Of a stretch of 64,000 nt of DNA, positions 13,126 to 24,908 are shown in pieces. Under the pieces are notes generated by a model that had not been told where the DNA came from, searched no databases, and saw only the letters and a list, made by a program, of their open reading frames with translations. A program made the translations under genes and the position numbers. Each line of letters begins with the position of its first letter. Within the stretch, counting starts at the first letter, position 1. Origin of the DNA: Heterocephalus glaber (lineage: Eukaryota; Chordata; Mammalia; Rodentia; Bathyergidae). The DNA is taken from contig NW_004624781.1 of assembly GCF_000247695.1 (NCBI RefSeq), positions 8,335,515 to 8,399,514 of the forward strand. The letters run 5' to 3'.

Positions 13126-13473
13126 AATGTTTTTACAAGGCTGCCTTCCATTGGCTGGCATGTGGCAGCAGCATTCCCCATATTTTTTTATCATACCTCA
13201 TAAAGACACTCAGTTTATATTTTGATCACATCTTATATTCATAGAACATAGCAATGAATTACGTTAATTCCAGATACATAAGTCCTACCCCGGAGAGGAT
13301 ATATTAGGGGTGTATTGCCTCTGCCTGTATTTCACCCATATACAAAGAAAATGAAAAAATGCAGAGAATTTTGTGGTCTAAAAATTCTGGAAGCAGAAAC
13401 AAACAGTAGTTGACAGCATATATACCTGTAGATCATGGTGCATATGTGTGAGGTACAAATGTTTCTGCTCTAT

Positions 13474-13517
13474 GAGACCAGATAATTTTTTTTTTTTTTT
13501 GAGACCAGATAATTTTT
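13474..13517. repeat. Poly(T) flanked by 17-bp direct repeats
   Basis: gagaccagataattttt at 13474-13490 and 13501-13517 flank ten T. This looks like a tail-only retroposition on the minus strand, or a slippage duplication. Confidence 0.7.
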
Positions 13518-14307
13518 AAGTTTGTAGTCTTGTAAGTTCCACTGTTATGGTACCATTTAACACATATTTTCTAAATTCCTCATATTTGTAGTATGCTTAT
13601 GGAGAAAATTCATTTACAAATAGCTATTTTAAATTTTAAATCTGAGGAAAACCCAGGCTTGCTTTATTTTTCATTTTTCTTCCTTTTCCTTTCATAATTA
13701 CTTATTAGCAGCTAAATGCAAACTTCCCATTGACTTTTCTCCACCTGACAGAAAACAGAACACTACAGAGATTCCCTGTGAGGAGAGAGCCGGTTGTGCT
13801 GGTGTGGGGCCAGCCTGCACCCTCTGTGACCTCCCCCTTCAATCTGAGTTCTCCATGGGGCACCACATCAAACAGCTCATAAGCATAGGGAGTACTAATG
13901 AAACCAGCTAATGCCACAGCATCTGTTACCCTACCCTTTGAACCCAGCAAGCCATCTTTTGAACCTTTTATGATATTGCACTTCCAGGCTTCCTTTGGGA
14001 AGAATAGCATACACTCTGATGCAATAATAGATGAGGGTCTTACATCGAAGTGCAAATGCCTTTGGCACTCTGATATGAAATAACTGCGTATTTGAGCATA
14101 CTGTGCAATGACTTAGCCTTTCCCATCCATTATTAGTTCCCACTGAAGCTATTGTGCTCAGTTTAAATTTTCTAGTAGGGCCTGTGAAAGGAAATGGAAA
14201 TCTCACAAATTGTACTTTATTTATAGCTGACTCGTTGCTAATGCAGTTGTCTCATATCTTGGTATTTGTGTCTCCTGTTCCATTCCCTGTTTGCCCTCTG
14301 CTTTCAG

Positions 14308-14459
14308 CTGAAGGTCTCCCACAGGTGTACTACTTTGGACCATGTGGAAAGTACAGTGCCATGGTACTGGAGCTCCTTGGCCCTAGCTTGGAGGACTTGT
14401 TTGACCTCTGTGACCGAACCTTTACTTTGAAGACGGTGTTAATGATAGCCATCCAGTTG
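14308..14459 (+). CDS. CSNK1G1: CSNK1G1 exon: beta-strands and hinge of kinase domain
   Basis: The acceptor is ctttcag and the donor gtaagc. The exon is 152 nt: two bases complete a split codon, followed by 50 codons starting [15 protein letters not shown] and ending IAIQL. It holds the hinge and alpha-D segment ([17 protein letters not shown]). The split residue, about 98, would be Ala if the previous exon ends in G, where I recall Gly. KYSAM replaces the KYNAM I recall. The preceding coding exon is outside the window. Confidence 0.95.
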
Positions 14460-17400
14460 GTAAGCTAGCGTTGATATTCCGGAGAGACTGGTCTTCCTGT
14501 CACACCCTCGAGGGCCTTCTGGTAATTTATTAACTGTAGCAGCACCTAGTGAATTAGTTCTTGGAAATGACACTTTTTTTTGGTACCAGGGATCAAACTT
14601 GGGACCTTGTGCTTGCAAGGCAGGCAGTGGAACTACTGCGCTAAATCCCCAGCCCTAATTAGTTCTTAAAGGCTTGCCAGCATTCTAGGAAGCTTGCTGG
14701 GGCAAAAAGGGTTAACTCAGAGAAGTCACACTGTATCTGCAATTTGCTCTATTTTAAGAATTTGCACCTTGGAGCTATACCCTGCCCTTAACTGAAACGG
14801 AAACACAGAATTTAGATGAGGGAGAAAGGATGATTAGGTGGAGTTGTACACATTCAAATAATTGTTTTATTTATAGGTTTTAAACAGCTGTGAGGTGTTG
14901 TCATGTCCTCCCTCTTCTCTCACTATTGCATCTTAGGAAAGATTGAAGACATAGCCCATGGCTCTAATCCTCATTTAAAGTTGTTTGATTGGGGGTGTGG
15001 GGAGAAAGAAACCCTTATCCATTGTTGGTGGGAATGCAGACTGGTGCAACCACTGTGGAAATCAGTATGGAGAAACCTCAAAGAACTAGGACTAAGAGGT
15101 CCCATTTGACCCAGCTATTCCCCTGCTGGGAATCTTCCCCAAAGAATTGAAAGAACCATACCACTGCGATATATGTGCACCTATGTTTATAGCAGCACAG
15201 TTTATAATAACGAAAGCTTGGAATTAGCCCAAGTGCCCATCAACTGGAAACTGGATAAAGAAGGTGTGGTTTTTTTATAAAATGGAGTACTCCTCAGCCA
15301 TAAAGAACGAGAAACTAGAGACATTTATAGCTAAATGGATGCACATTGAGACTATACTCTTAAGTGAAATAAATAGGATACACATGTGTAAATACCGAAT
15401 AGTTTCTCTAGTGTGAAAAACTGAAAGTGTAAATAAGGATTAAAATGATTAAAATGAATAATTGATAATTTGAAATAGGAAGAAAAGGTCCAAAGGGGTA
15501 GGGAAAGTGGGAGGGGAAGGGGAAAGGAAAGAAGGGAAAGGAAAAAATGGAAACAAAGTCTTTGTAAATAGGGAAGGGAGCACATGGAATGGGGAAAAAA
15601 TAAGAACCAAGATGGATCATGTACAGGTACAAGTACCCAGTGATAAATGTAAATGTATTATATACCTAAAATGTACCAATAAAAGAATTTAAGAGAAAAA
15701 AAATAAAGTTGTTTGATCAAAAAATTGTCCTCTGGCATTGTAAGCCTCTGGCTGGCCAAGAGACAACTCTTGTACACCAGTCTGGATTTCTGGAGCAGTT
15801 GCTGCTGTGCCCCTGAGAAGCGTGTCAGGCCTCAGGGGAAGGATGCAAATGCATCTTTACTCGCTTGACACCATAATAGTCTCATCCATCGCCTAGTAGA
15901 CATGTGGAAAATACTGTATTAGAAAATTCAAACGTCTAAGTTTCCTTTGTAAACTAAGAAGCTTTGTAGATAGAAATAGTGAAATTTGACATAATGTTAT
16001 GATTATTATTTGGAGATATAATTACTTTAAAAACTGCAGTCCTGTCCCTGCTACTGACTAGCTGTCTAATGTCAGGCCAGTATTAACTTCTCTGGGCCTC
16101 ACTTTTCTTAATTTCTACAATGATGGAAGCTGGATTGAGGAGTCTTGTCCAGGTCAGAATAGGAAGATAGAGTCAGGAAATGAACATGCTGTGGTCCCTG
16201 TCCTACAAGTCATTGATTCCCTGGCATCCTGACTGGTACTATGTCTTTTCTCTCAAAGACTTCCTGAAGTAGCATAAAAATAATCTTATTAATTGTATGA
16301 ATTGTGACATTGTAAGGTAAAATTATATTATTATTTTAGCCAAACTGTACCATTCCACCCTTCCTAATCAAGTCAGTAAAGTGGGTGGTAAAGAAGAGAT
16401 CACTTTTATTTTTATTTTGTTAGTTAATACCTAATGCTGAGCTGGGCTCAGCACATCTGTAACACCAGCTACTTGGAAGCCTGAGACAGGAGGCTTGCTT
16501 GAGCCAAGGAGTTCAGGATCATCCTAAACAACATTGCAAGACTGGTCTCAAACAATGACACAAAGAAGCGGGGTGTGGTAGTGCACACCTGTAATCCCAG
16601 CACTTGGGAGGCTGAGGCCAGAGGATCTACATGGGTTCAAGGCCAGCCTGAACTACATAGCAAAACCCTGTCTCAAAAAAAAGAAAGAAAAGAAAACATA
16701 AGACAAAACAAAACAAAAACCAAACCAAAATCCTTATGACAAAATATTTTGATTTTTTAAATATGCTTATTTAAAATATTTCCATTTGTTTTTTGTTGTT
16801 CTCTTCTAGCTATCTCGAATGGAATATGTGCACTCAAAGAATCTCATTTACCGAGATGTCAAGCCAGAAAACTTCCTGATTGGCCGACAAGGCAATAAGA
16901 AAGAACACGTTATACACATTATAGACTTTGGACTAGCCAAGGAATACATTGATGCTGAAACCAAAAAACACATAGCTTATAAGGAAAACAAAAGTTTAAC
17001 TGGAACTGCAAGATATATGTCTATCAACACGCATCTTGGCAGAGGTGTGTTTATTTTCTGCTCCATGAAAGGGGCAGGTTATTAGAACAACTTTATTTCA
17101 GTAACACTTTTATTCCATTGTGCTTTACAACTTTTACTTACTGATTCCCAAGGTAAGTGATTTTTGTACTTGAGAAATTAAAATGGTAAGTTAATAATTT
17201 TCTTAAGTATCCTGCTGACTACTAATGGATTCTTAATTCTTTACACTGTTTCCAGATGTTTAGGCTCACATTTCTCAGTAATATGAAAACTTGAATTATT
17301 GTAACAAAAGTCCCCATATTTTTGTGAGTTTAATTATGATTTTCACATGGTAGCTCTGTAAGTAAAAGACAGCAGACCGATATCTGCTTGGGAAAGAGTA

Positions 17401-20400
17401 CTTTGCTAAAATGTGTCCTGGTCGTCCTGGTCTTTGTTCACTCTGAATAACTTCATGCAGAGTCTTCAAGGAAGAGCTTCCATCTTAAACAGTGAAAATA
17501 TATTTGCTGTACTCTGAGTGTTGTATTTTTTTTGAGATAAACAATCTGTACAGATATTACTAAAAGCTCTAATAAACACAGAAGACCCTGCTTGATGGAA
17601 GAACTAGCTCAAGTGTTTGTGAGAGAAGCTAAGTCCTGGGCAGGCCCCTTGTTAACGTTTCAAAAGCTTCCCTTTTTGTTTTATAAATTGGGCTTCCATG
17701 AAAGCCCAATTATTTGAATAAAAGGTACTTAGGTGGTTGAAAGAATAGGAAAATCAACATTCTAGATAGTAGATGGGTGGTGAACAAAATATTATCAGGT
17801 TCTGAACTCCCTGACATAGCTAATTATATAAGGTCTTTAAAATATTAAGGAACTGTTGTACACTAATAAGTATTTTGAAGACTAATGTAATATCTACTAA
17901 ATTTCCTCATTTAAGTAAACTACACAGGTATTCAGATGAAGATTCTAGTGATAGTGAAGAATAAAATAACATTAGAAAGTAATGGGATATAATGTAAGTT
18001 GAAATCATGAGTGCTGTCAGGATTTTTTCAATAACTCCATAGAAATCCTCATTTGTTATGATGCTTTCAAATTAGACTAGACTCTGCCACCTATCATTGT
18101 CATTTCAGACAAGCTGTTTAATCTTCCTGAAACTTATCTATAAAATAAAGATCATACTTCAGAAGGATGCTTTGAGAAGTTGCATGTGGATAAGATATGT
18201 AAAAGCACCATGCCTGTCTTAGTCTAATTTCTCTTGGTACACAGAATACCTGAAACTGTATAATATACCCAAAGAGGTTCATTTAGCCACTGTTCTGTGG
18301 CATCACGTGGCATAACCTTGTGCCAGAGTGATGAGGGGGTGCAGCACATGTGAAATGAGAGGAGAGGACAAGGGGACCAGGCAAATTATAACAACTTTGG
18401 TGTCAGGGTGGGGTGGGGGAGATGAGAACTAATCCAGTCTCACAGAGAAGACATTAAGTCCACGTATAGGCCCAACCTCCCAATACCTCTGCCTTGGCAA
18501 TCAAATTCTCCCTGGATTTTGGTCATGGTCAGACCACATCCAGCCCATAATAGTACCTGACACAAGTCTCTTGGACACCCTGTTTTAATATCCTTCTCTT
18601 CCTTCATATAACATGCAGTCTTCCTTTTTACAAGGAGATAGACTGTATCATGTAGTAAAGTCATAGTTGTTAGGTTTAACAAAGTCTAAAAGTTGCTCAA
18701 ATGCTTGCTTCCTAGGCTCAACACTTCATGTACTGATTTTATTATTTTTGTCCGGAAAGTCAAGAACAGACAAGGGATGGGGATCCATTTTTGTTTGAAT
18801 AAAATGCAGTGTAATTTTTAAGAAAAAAGGATACAAATTGGTCCTGGTGGTACAGACCTACAATCCCAGCACTCTGGGAGACTAAGGCAGGAGGATCATA
18901 ATTTGGAGCCCAACCTAGGTAATTTAGTGACTTAGTAAAACCTTGTCTTAAAATAAAAAATGAGTTGCAGATGTCACTTAGTGTGAAGGCCCTGAATTCA
19001 ATCCCCAGTACCAAAAAAGAAAGAAGAAAAAAAAATGGATGGAGAGGTGCAAATTCCAGTCCTTTAAAGCTATGTGATTTTTGTCAGGCAAACTTTCTCC
19101 CTCAGTCTCAGTTATCTCATCTATAAAATGAGAATGATAATAGTTCCTGTAACATAGGGTTTCCATGGGATAATATGAAGTATTTAGTGGCTGATAAATA
19201 AGTGTCTTTCCATGTGGTGGTTATCCTTAATATGGTTATCCTTAATATTCTGTATTCAGCAAGCTATGTTTTTTAAGCATCTACTGTGTATCAGACTAGG
19301 CTCTTTCTTCTTTTTGAGAGATTCTTGCCATACAATCCAGGCTGGCCTCAAACTCATGGCAATCCTGCCTGAGCCTCCTGAGTGCTGGGATTACAGGCAT
19401 GAGCCACCATGCCTGGCTAGGCTCTTTCAACTCTTAGTAAACTGCCAGTCCTGCTAAACCTTTGTGTTTATCTCAAGAATTCTATGTCCCAGGTCCCAGA
19501 GTTTCTCAGGTCAGATCCAACCTGTCACTATTTTGTTTCCTCCCCGTATTACATAGAATACGTACAGATGGTGTCACTGCCATTTAACTCTGTCCCAGGT
19601 ATCAAACCAGAAAGATTCCCATAGGAACTCTAGTGCTATTGGTTTTTAAGTGTGATGCATTCTGTGTTGCAATGAAAGGAGGAAAAAATAGACTGGGAAA
19701 TGTATTTCAAAAGACTTAGAGAGAATGGGTGTTAAGATTTTTACGGAAGAAGAGCAAAGGAAAAAGGCTCCTACACCTGGCATCACCATGACAGATAAGC
19801 CACCTTCCCACTGATTGAGTCCTGATTGAAACTGCTCAGTCAGTATTGTTTAATGATTGAAATTACAGTGTAGATACTGGTTACATTGCCTTTCTTCCAA
19901 CATGGAAGCCAAGTACAGCCTTCTGATTAGCTAAAAGGAAGCTTTCATGGTGTTGAAAAATGTTTCCTATTGTTCTCTGGTTTTGAAACCTTTTTGCTTT
20001 AAAAATGAAAATATCCTCCATGAAAAAGTGAAGGTGTGTGGAAATAAAGAACAGATGTGGAGAGCCAGGGATTTAGCTCAGTGGCACCCTGCCTACCTCA
20101 CAAGCGCAAGGTCCTGAGTTCAATCCCCAGTACGAAAAAAGCAAAAACAAAAACAAAGAATAAATGTGCAGTGTTCAAAGAAGAATGAAAATAAAGCACA
20201 CTCTGGTTTTCACTCTTTTTTTTCTTGAAAAGTCCAAAGGTGGTTGAAGTTATGATTGATTATTTTAGAATTTTAGGGCTGGAAAATGATTTTTCACATT
20301 ATCTAAATCAACCACTTTATTTTTAGATGACGAAACTAAGGCCCCAAGCAGTGACTTGGTTGTGCTTAATTTCACTGGATTAAATGAATGGAAAGGATAA

Positions 20401-23400
20401 GCTGAAACCTAGATCACTGAACCAATTTAAGAACCACTGTTTTTCCTGTTAGCCACATCCCATAATTATTCTTCATGGTGCTTGGGATTGAAAAGTGACT
20501 TTTACTCATTCTGGTGAGCTTGAAAATTTTTAAATCCCATTTTACAATGGGCTTAACAGTGAAGAGAATTTTCCCCCTCTGTGAGCCTGATTAATATTGA
20601 AAATGTGGAGAGTTTTGCCCTCTAGTGCTCAGCTAAAATTCAACTATTAGGTGTATCTTTTTTTTCTTTCTTTCTTTTTTTTTTAAGCCAAGGTGCCTCT
20701 TGTTACAGGAGGTGGATATAAAAATGGAGAGGTGATGAGTAGGTGTGATACAGTGTGAGAAGCTGCAGTGAGTGGTTTCTCTGTGTGTTCTGCTTTGTGG
20801 GAGGCCTGAGCACACCCTGCATATTTTCCATTTTTCATTTTTGTGTCTTTGTGTTCTGTTAACAAGCTTTTTGTCTAATTGCTTTTTGATATCAATTATA
20901 CATGTAATATTCTATTTTATTTTATGTATGTATATATTTATTTATTCCTTTATTTTGGTACTGAGGATTGAACTCAGGTCCTTGCGCTTGCGAGGCAGGC
21001 GGCGGAACCACTGAGCTAAATCCCCAGCCCCGACATGTAATATTTTATTGCTGACTTCACATAACCCATATGGATAAAAGTGTTTGATGATCTCCCTTTT
21101 TCCTTTTTTTTTTTTTTTTTTTTTTTTTGGTACCGGGGATCGAATTCAGGACCTTGTGCTTGCGAGGCAGGTGGTGGAACCACTGAGCTAAATCCCCATC
21201 CCTGATCTCCCTTTTTTATTTCTTTGTTTTTGAGATTATTTCAAGACAGGTGTGGTGGTGTATATTTTTAATCCTAGGAGGCAGGAGCATCTCAAGTTTA
21301 AGCCCCGCCAGGGCAATTTAGGGACTTAGGAAGACCCTGTCTCAAAATTTAAAAATACATACATACATACAATATAAATAAGGGCTGGACATGTAACTCA
21401 GTGGGAAGGATTTGGGTTCAATCTCTAGTACCATTTTTTAAAAAAAGATTATTCCAGTTGAGGTACAGCACTCAGTTTTATGTTATTTATCTCTTTGTGA
21501 GGGTGCTTTTTCTTTGTTTTTCTTTATTATTTTTGGGGGGGTACCGGAGATTGAACTCAGGACCTTACAATTACAAGGCAGGTGACAGAACCACTGAGCT
21601 AAATCCCCAGCCCCTCTTTTTCTTTGTTTTTAAAGTACTAGAGCTGGGTTTGGTGGCGCACACTTATAGCACCAGCACTTGGGAGGCTGAGGCAGGAGGA
21701 TTGTTGCCTTTGAGGCCAGCCTGGGCTACAGTGAGTTCAAGGCCAGCCTGAACTACATAGCAAGACCTTGTCTCAAAAAACTGAATGAATGAATGAATGA
21801 ATGAATGAGCGATCTAGATACTGAGTCCAGAGCCTGGATAAGCAGACTTTCTACTACTGAACTACCTCCCGAACCAGGAGTGCCTCCTCTTTCCATTAGT
21901 GACCACCTTTACAAAACCTTTCTTCCAACTGCTATTTAGAAAGTTACCCTTTCTTTCTTCATCTACCCCTAGAATACTGTTCATTCTTTCTCATGCAGAT
22001 TTCCCACAATTCTATACAACAGTTAACCATGATCTACTTGTGTATTTTCAGTAAGCTGGGTGGCTGGCTTCTCCTGCTCATATGGCAATCTTGGATTTTA
22101 CTGTATTGCACACACACAAGAAAAAAACATCAAGGGCTGGGCTATGGTTTTGGTAGAGTGTTTGCGTAGTACGCACAAGACCCTGCATTCAGTTCCCAGT
22201 ACCTAAAAAAAGAAAACCACCCCCCCCTTACACACACACACAGAGTCCAGTTAAAGGTAGCCTCTTGGTTTTGCATCTGTAATTTTTTAAATAAAGTCTT
22301 ACACCTGATTATGAAAAATAAAGCACATAAATTGTCTGTGATGAACCATAAATGGCAAATTAGTGTCATATAGCCAGTATTCAGCCAGACAGCCAAAGAA
22401 TATATATTTTCAAGTTAAAGCTGTATTTTTAAACTATTTTCTGTAGCAAACAATTCATCTTCCTAATTCAAAGGAAAGAAAACAACAGGAAATTGTTTTA
22501 ATTAAGCTCCCCAGATGCCGACACTCTGTTTTTTTGTTCCCATAGAGGTTTAAGGTTAATGAATTTTAAATTTTTATGAAGGACATTCTGATACAGTATA
22601 TGGTACAAATGGAATGGGAACCAAGAGATTATGCATTGAGATTTGCTTATATGAAACTGAATTTTAAGTGTTAATTTTTATGCTGAACAATAAGTGCTAA
22701 GCATGTATGTTAGCCATTCTGTAGCTTCCATACCTAGAGTAGACAATTTCAACAGCTTCAGCTGCTTAATCTGCCACTTACTGTCGCTGGTGGTAACCAA
22801 AGAGTAATTGTACTCCATATAAATCACTTCACTTTCAGTCAGGTGACAGCATTGAGTGAGGGGTCATTACTCACTGTTCAGTGATTGGGGCTTGATTTTA
22901 ATTTAGGATTTGCTCTTATCACTTGCTGTTTACATGCTAGCAAGAGATCCTGACAAAGAAGTACACGTAGTATTTTAGATCAAAACGAAAAACAAGTTTC
23001 TGGTTTAGATATACAAAGAACTAATAAGCAGAATCTTTCTCCAGAGCAGAAGGGTTTCTGAAAGGATTACTCGATTTGAACCTCTTTCTGCTTTCATACC
23101 CACAAACATATTGTGTGATCTGTCTTCCCTTTTAGAGCAAAGCCGGCGAGATGATTTGGAAGCCCTAGGCCATATGTTCCTGTATTTCCTTCGAGGCAGC
23201 CTACCTTGGCAAGGACTCAAGGTATCCTTGAAAATGCTCGGTGGACAGCTCTGTCTCAATGCTCAGTTGTAAATGAGGGGCTGCTGGCTTGGGCTATCTA
23301 AGAAGCCACAGAGATGAGATGCAAGAATTCATCTACATTGTAAATGCTCACCTGAGCTTTGGAATCTTTGTTTTATTTACAGTTGGCTTCTTCCTGCTCT

Positions 23401-24872
23401 TAATCCTTCCCTCTTTGTGTTTGGTTTTTCGATAATCTTTCCCCTTATCTTTCCCAGCTTTGCAGTGCTGCTTTTCTTTCTGTGTTGATATCCTTCCTCC
23501 CCTGCCATTATGGAGCAGAAGGAGTGTTCCCAGTGTGTCGGGGAATTTCTGGAACAAATTGATGACAGCAGCTGCTACATATTTACCAGAAATGCCAGCA
23601 GGGTAGGCCCCTAACAGGAACTGGAAAGTATTTGTTCATACAGCTTAGGCTAAGAACCAACCAAAACTAAAGTGAAACTACGGGTTTTAAGTATATTATA
23701 GAATAAATATCTTCTGCCATTCAAGTGTATTGTAGAACAAATACCCTTTTCAGACAACAACAATTCCTTGCAGGCTGTGTGTTTGAATAGTCTTACTTAG
23801 GTAGGTATCAATTCAGTGCCAACATGTCAGAGATAACCGTATCATCATAAATATTGTAATTGCTCTGTGCCTCTGGCTGTTAGACTAGGAAATGGTGAGC
23901 TTCTTACCCATCTTAAGTCCCTTTAGATAGTTAAATATGAGATACATTTTTACCAAGACTTGCCTGGGCTACATAGCAAGACCCGATCTCAAAAAATCAA
24001 AAAAAAAAAAAAAAAAAATTTTTTTTTTTTTTTTTTTTTTTTGTTTTTTTTTGGTACTGGGGATTGAACTTGGGACCTTGTGCTTGCGAGGCAGGCACTG
24101 GAACCACTGAGCTAAATCCCCGGCCCAAAAAGACTTCTCCAGGTTTTTTTTTTTTTTGGTGCTGGGGTTCGAACTCAGGACCTTGCACTTTCAAGGCAGC
24201 TGCCAGAACCACTGAGCTAAATCCCCAGCCCCAAAGATTTTTAATTGTAACTTATTTCAACATATTAATGTAGGAAGAAATGTAATCTGTAGCTTGGGAT
24301 TCTCCTATACCTCTCCCTCCAGAAGGGCAGAATTACTCATTTTGCTGTGCTTTCTAGGACATTGTCCTAGGAAAATCAGGCCTCTGTACCCATTATCTCT
24401 GAGAAGGTTTTATTATTTGCCCTTAAATGTCTTTCCTAATATCTCACTATAATCTTCTCCTAGTCATATATATGTTCCCCTTGGTATAACTTTAAAGAAT
24501 TACAGATCCTACTTTCTTATCATGTAGCCAAACAGTACATTAGTGTATAGTCTTATTAGTTTCTTGAAACTCTTTCATGGTCCCTGAATCATTTTAGTGG
24601 TAGTGGTAAATTTAAAATCTCTCTATCTCACATTAGCTCACTGCTGCTTAAATCTGAATGAAGCAGGCTAGGTAGAGCCTGATGGAAATCTCTTATGGGC
24701 CCATTGTTCCCAGGCATATTGGTGCACACCTGTAATTCCAACTACTTTTGGAAGGCTGAAACAGGAGGATTGCATGTTTGAGACCAACCTGGTCTCAAAA
24801 TGAAAATTAAAAAGGGCTGGAGGTATATCTCAGTACTTGCCTACCATGAAAAAGGCTTTGGTTTCAATCCCC

Positions 24873-24908
<36 letters not shown>

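Larger units (their letters stand above)
1..14307 (+). other. CSNK1G1: Intron upstream of the first visible CSNK1G1 exon
   Basis: No coding exon of CSNK1G1 (for example the HLEYRFYKQLG exon) is found here, so the preceding exon lies off the left edge. The intron holds the SINEs, MaLR LTR pieces, L1 tail and mariner remnant listed separately. Stretches at about 480-3880 and 10910-11980 look like unique or very old sequence in which I see nothing specific. A possible MIR lies at 6240-6400. Confidence 0.8.
14460..16809 (+). other. CSNK1G1: CSNK1G1 intron with L1 and SINEs
   Basis: The intron runs from gtaagc to ctcttctag. It contains an antisense ID, a 714-bp L1 tail with target-site duplication, a weak MIR and two B1-like SINEs whose A-rich tail ends about 75 bases before the next exon. 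Confidence 0.85.
17045..23135 (+). other. CSNK1G1: CSNK1G1 intron, 6.1 kb
   Basis: 17045-18060 appears unique. 18226-18560 resembles an old, diverged interspersed repeat I cannot name. MIRs, B1, B1-dID and ID copies follow, densest between 20.9 and 22.2 kb. 22220-23135 shows no young repeat. Confidence 0.8.

Noticed and set aside
13705..14055. 116-codon antisense open frame next to the first visible exon
   Set aside because: No recognisable family. Several frames of this length are expected by chance in 64 kb on two strands, and no start context or splice structure supports it.
18226..18560. Possible LTR or old DNA repeat
   Set aside because: The word order recalls an old mammalian repeat, but I could not assign a family or ends with confidence.
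24876..24905. CA repeat considered as a regular spaced array
   Set aside because: It is a plain microsatellite in a SINE tail. No repeat-spacer structure of CRISPR type exists anywhere in the window.
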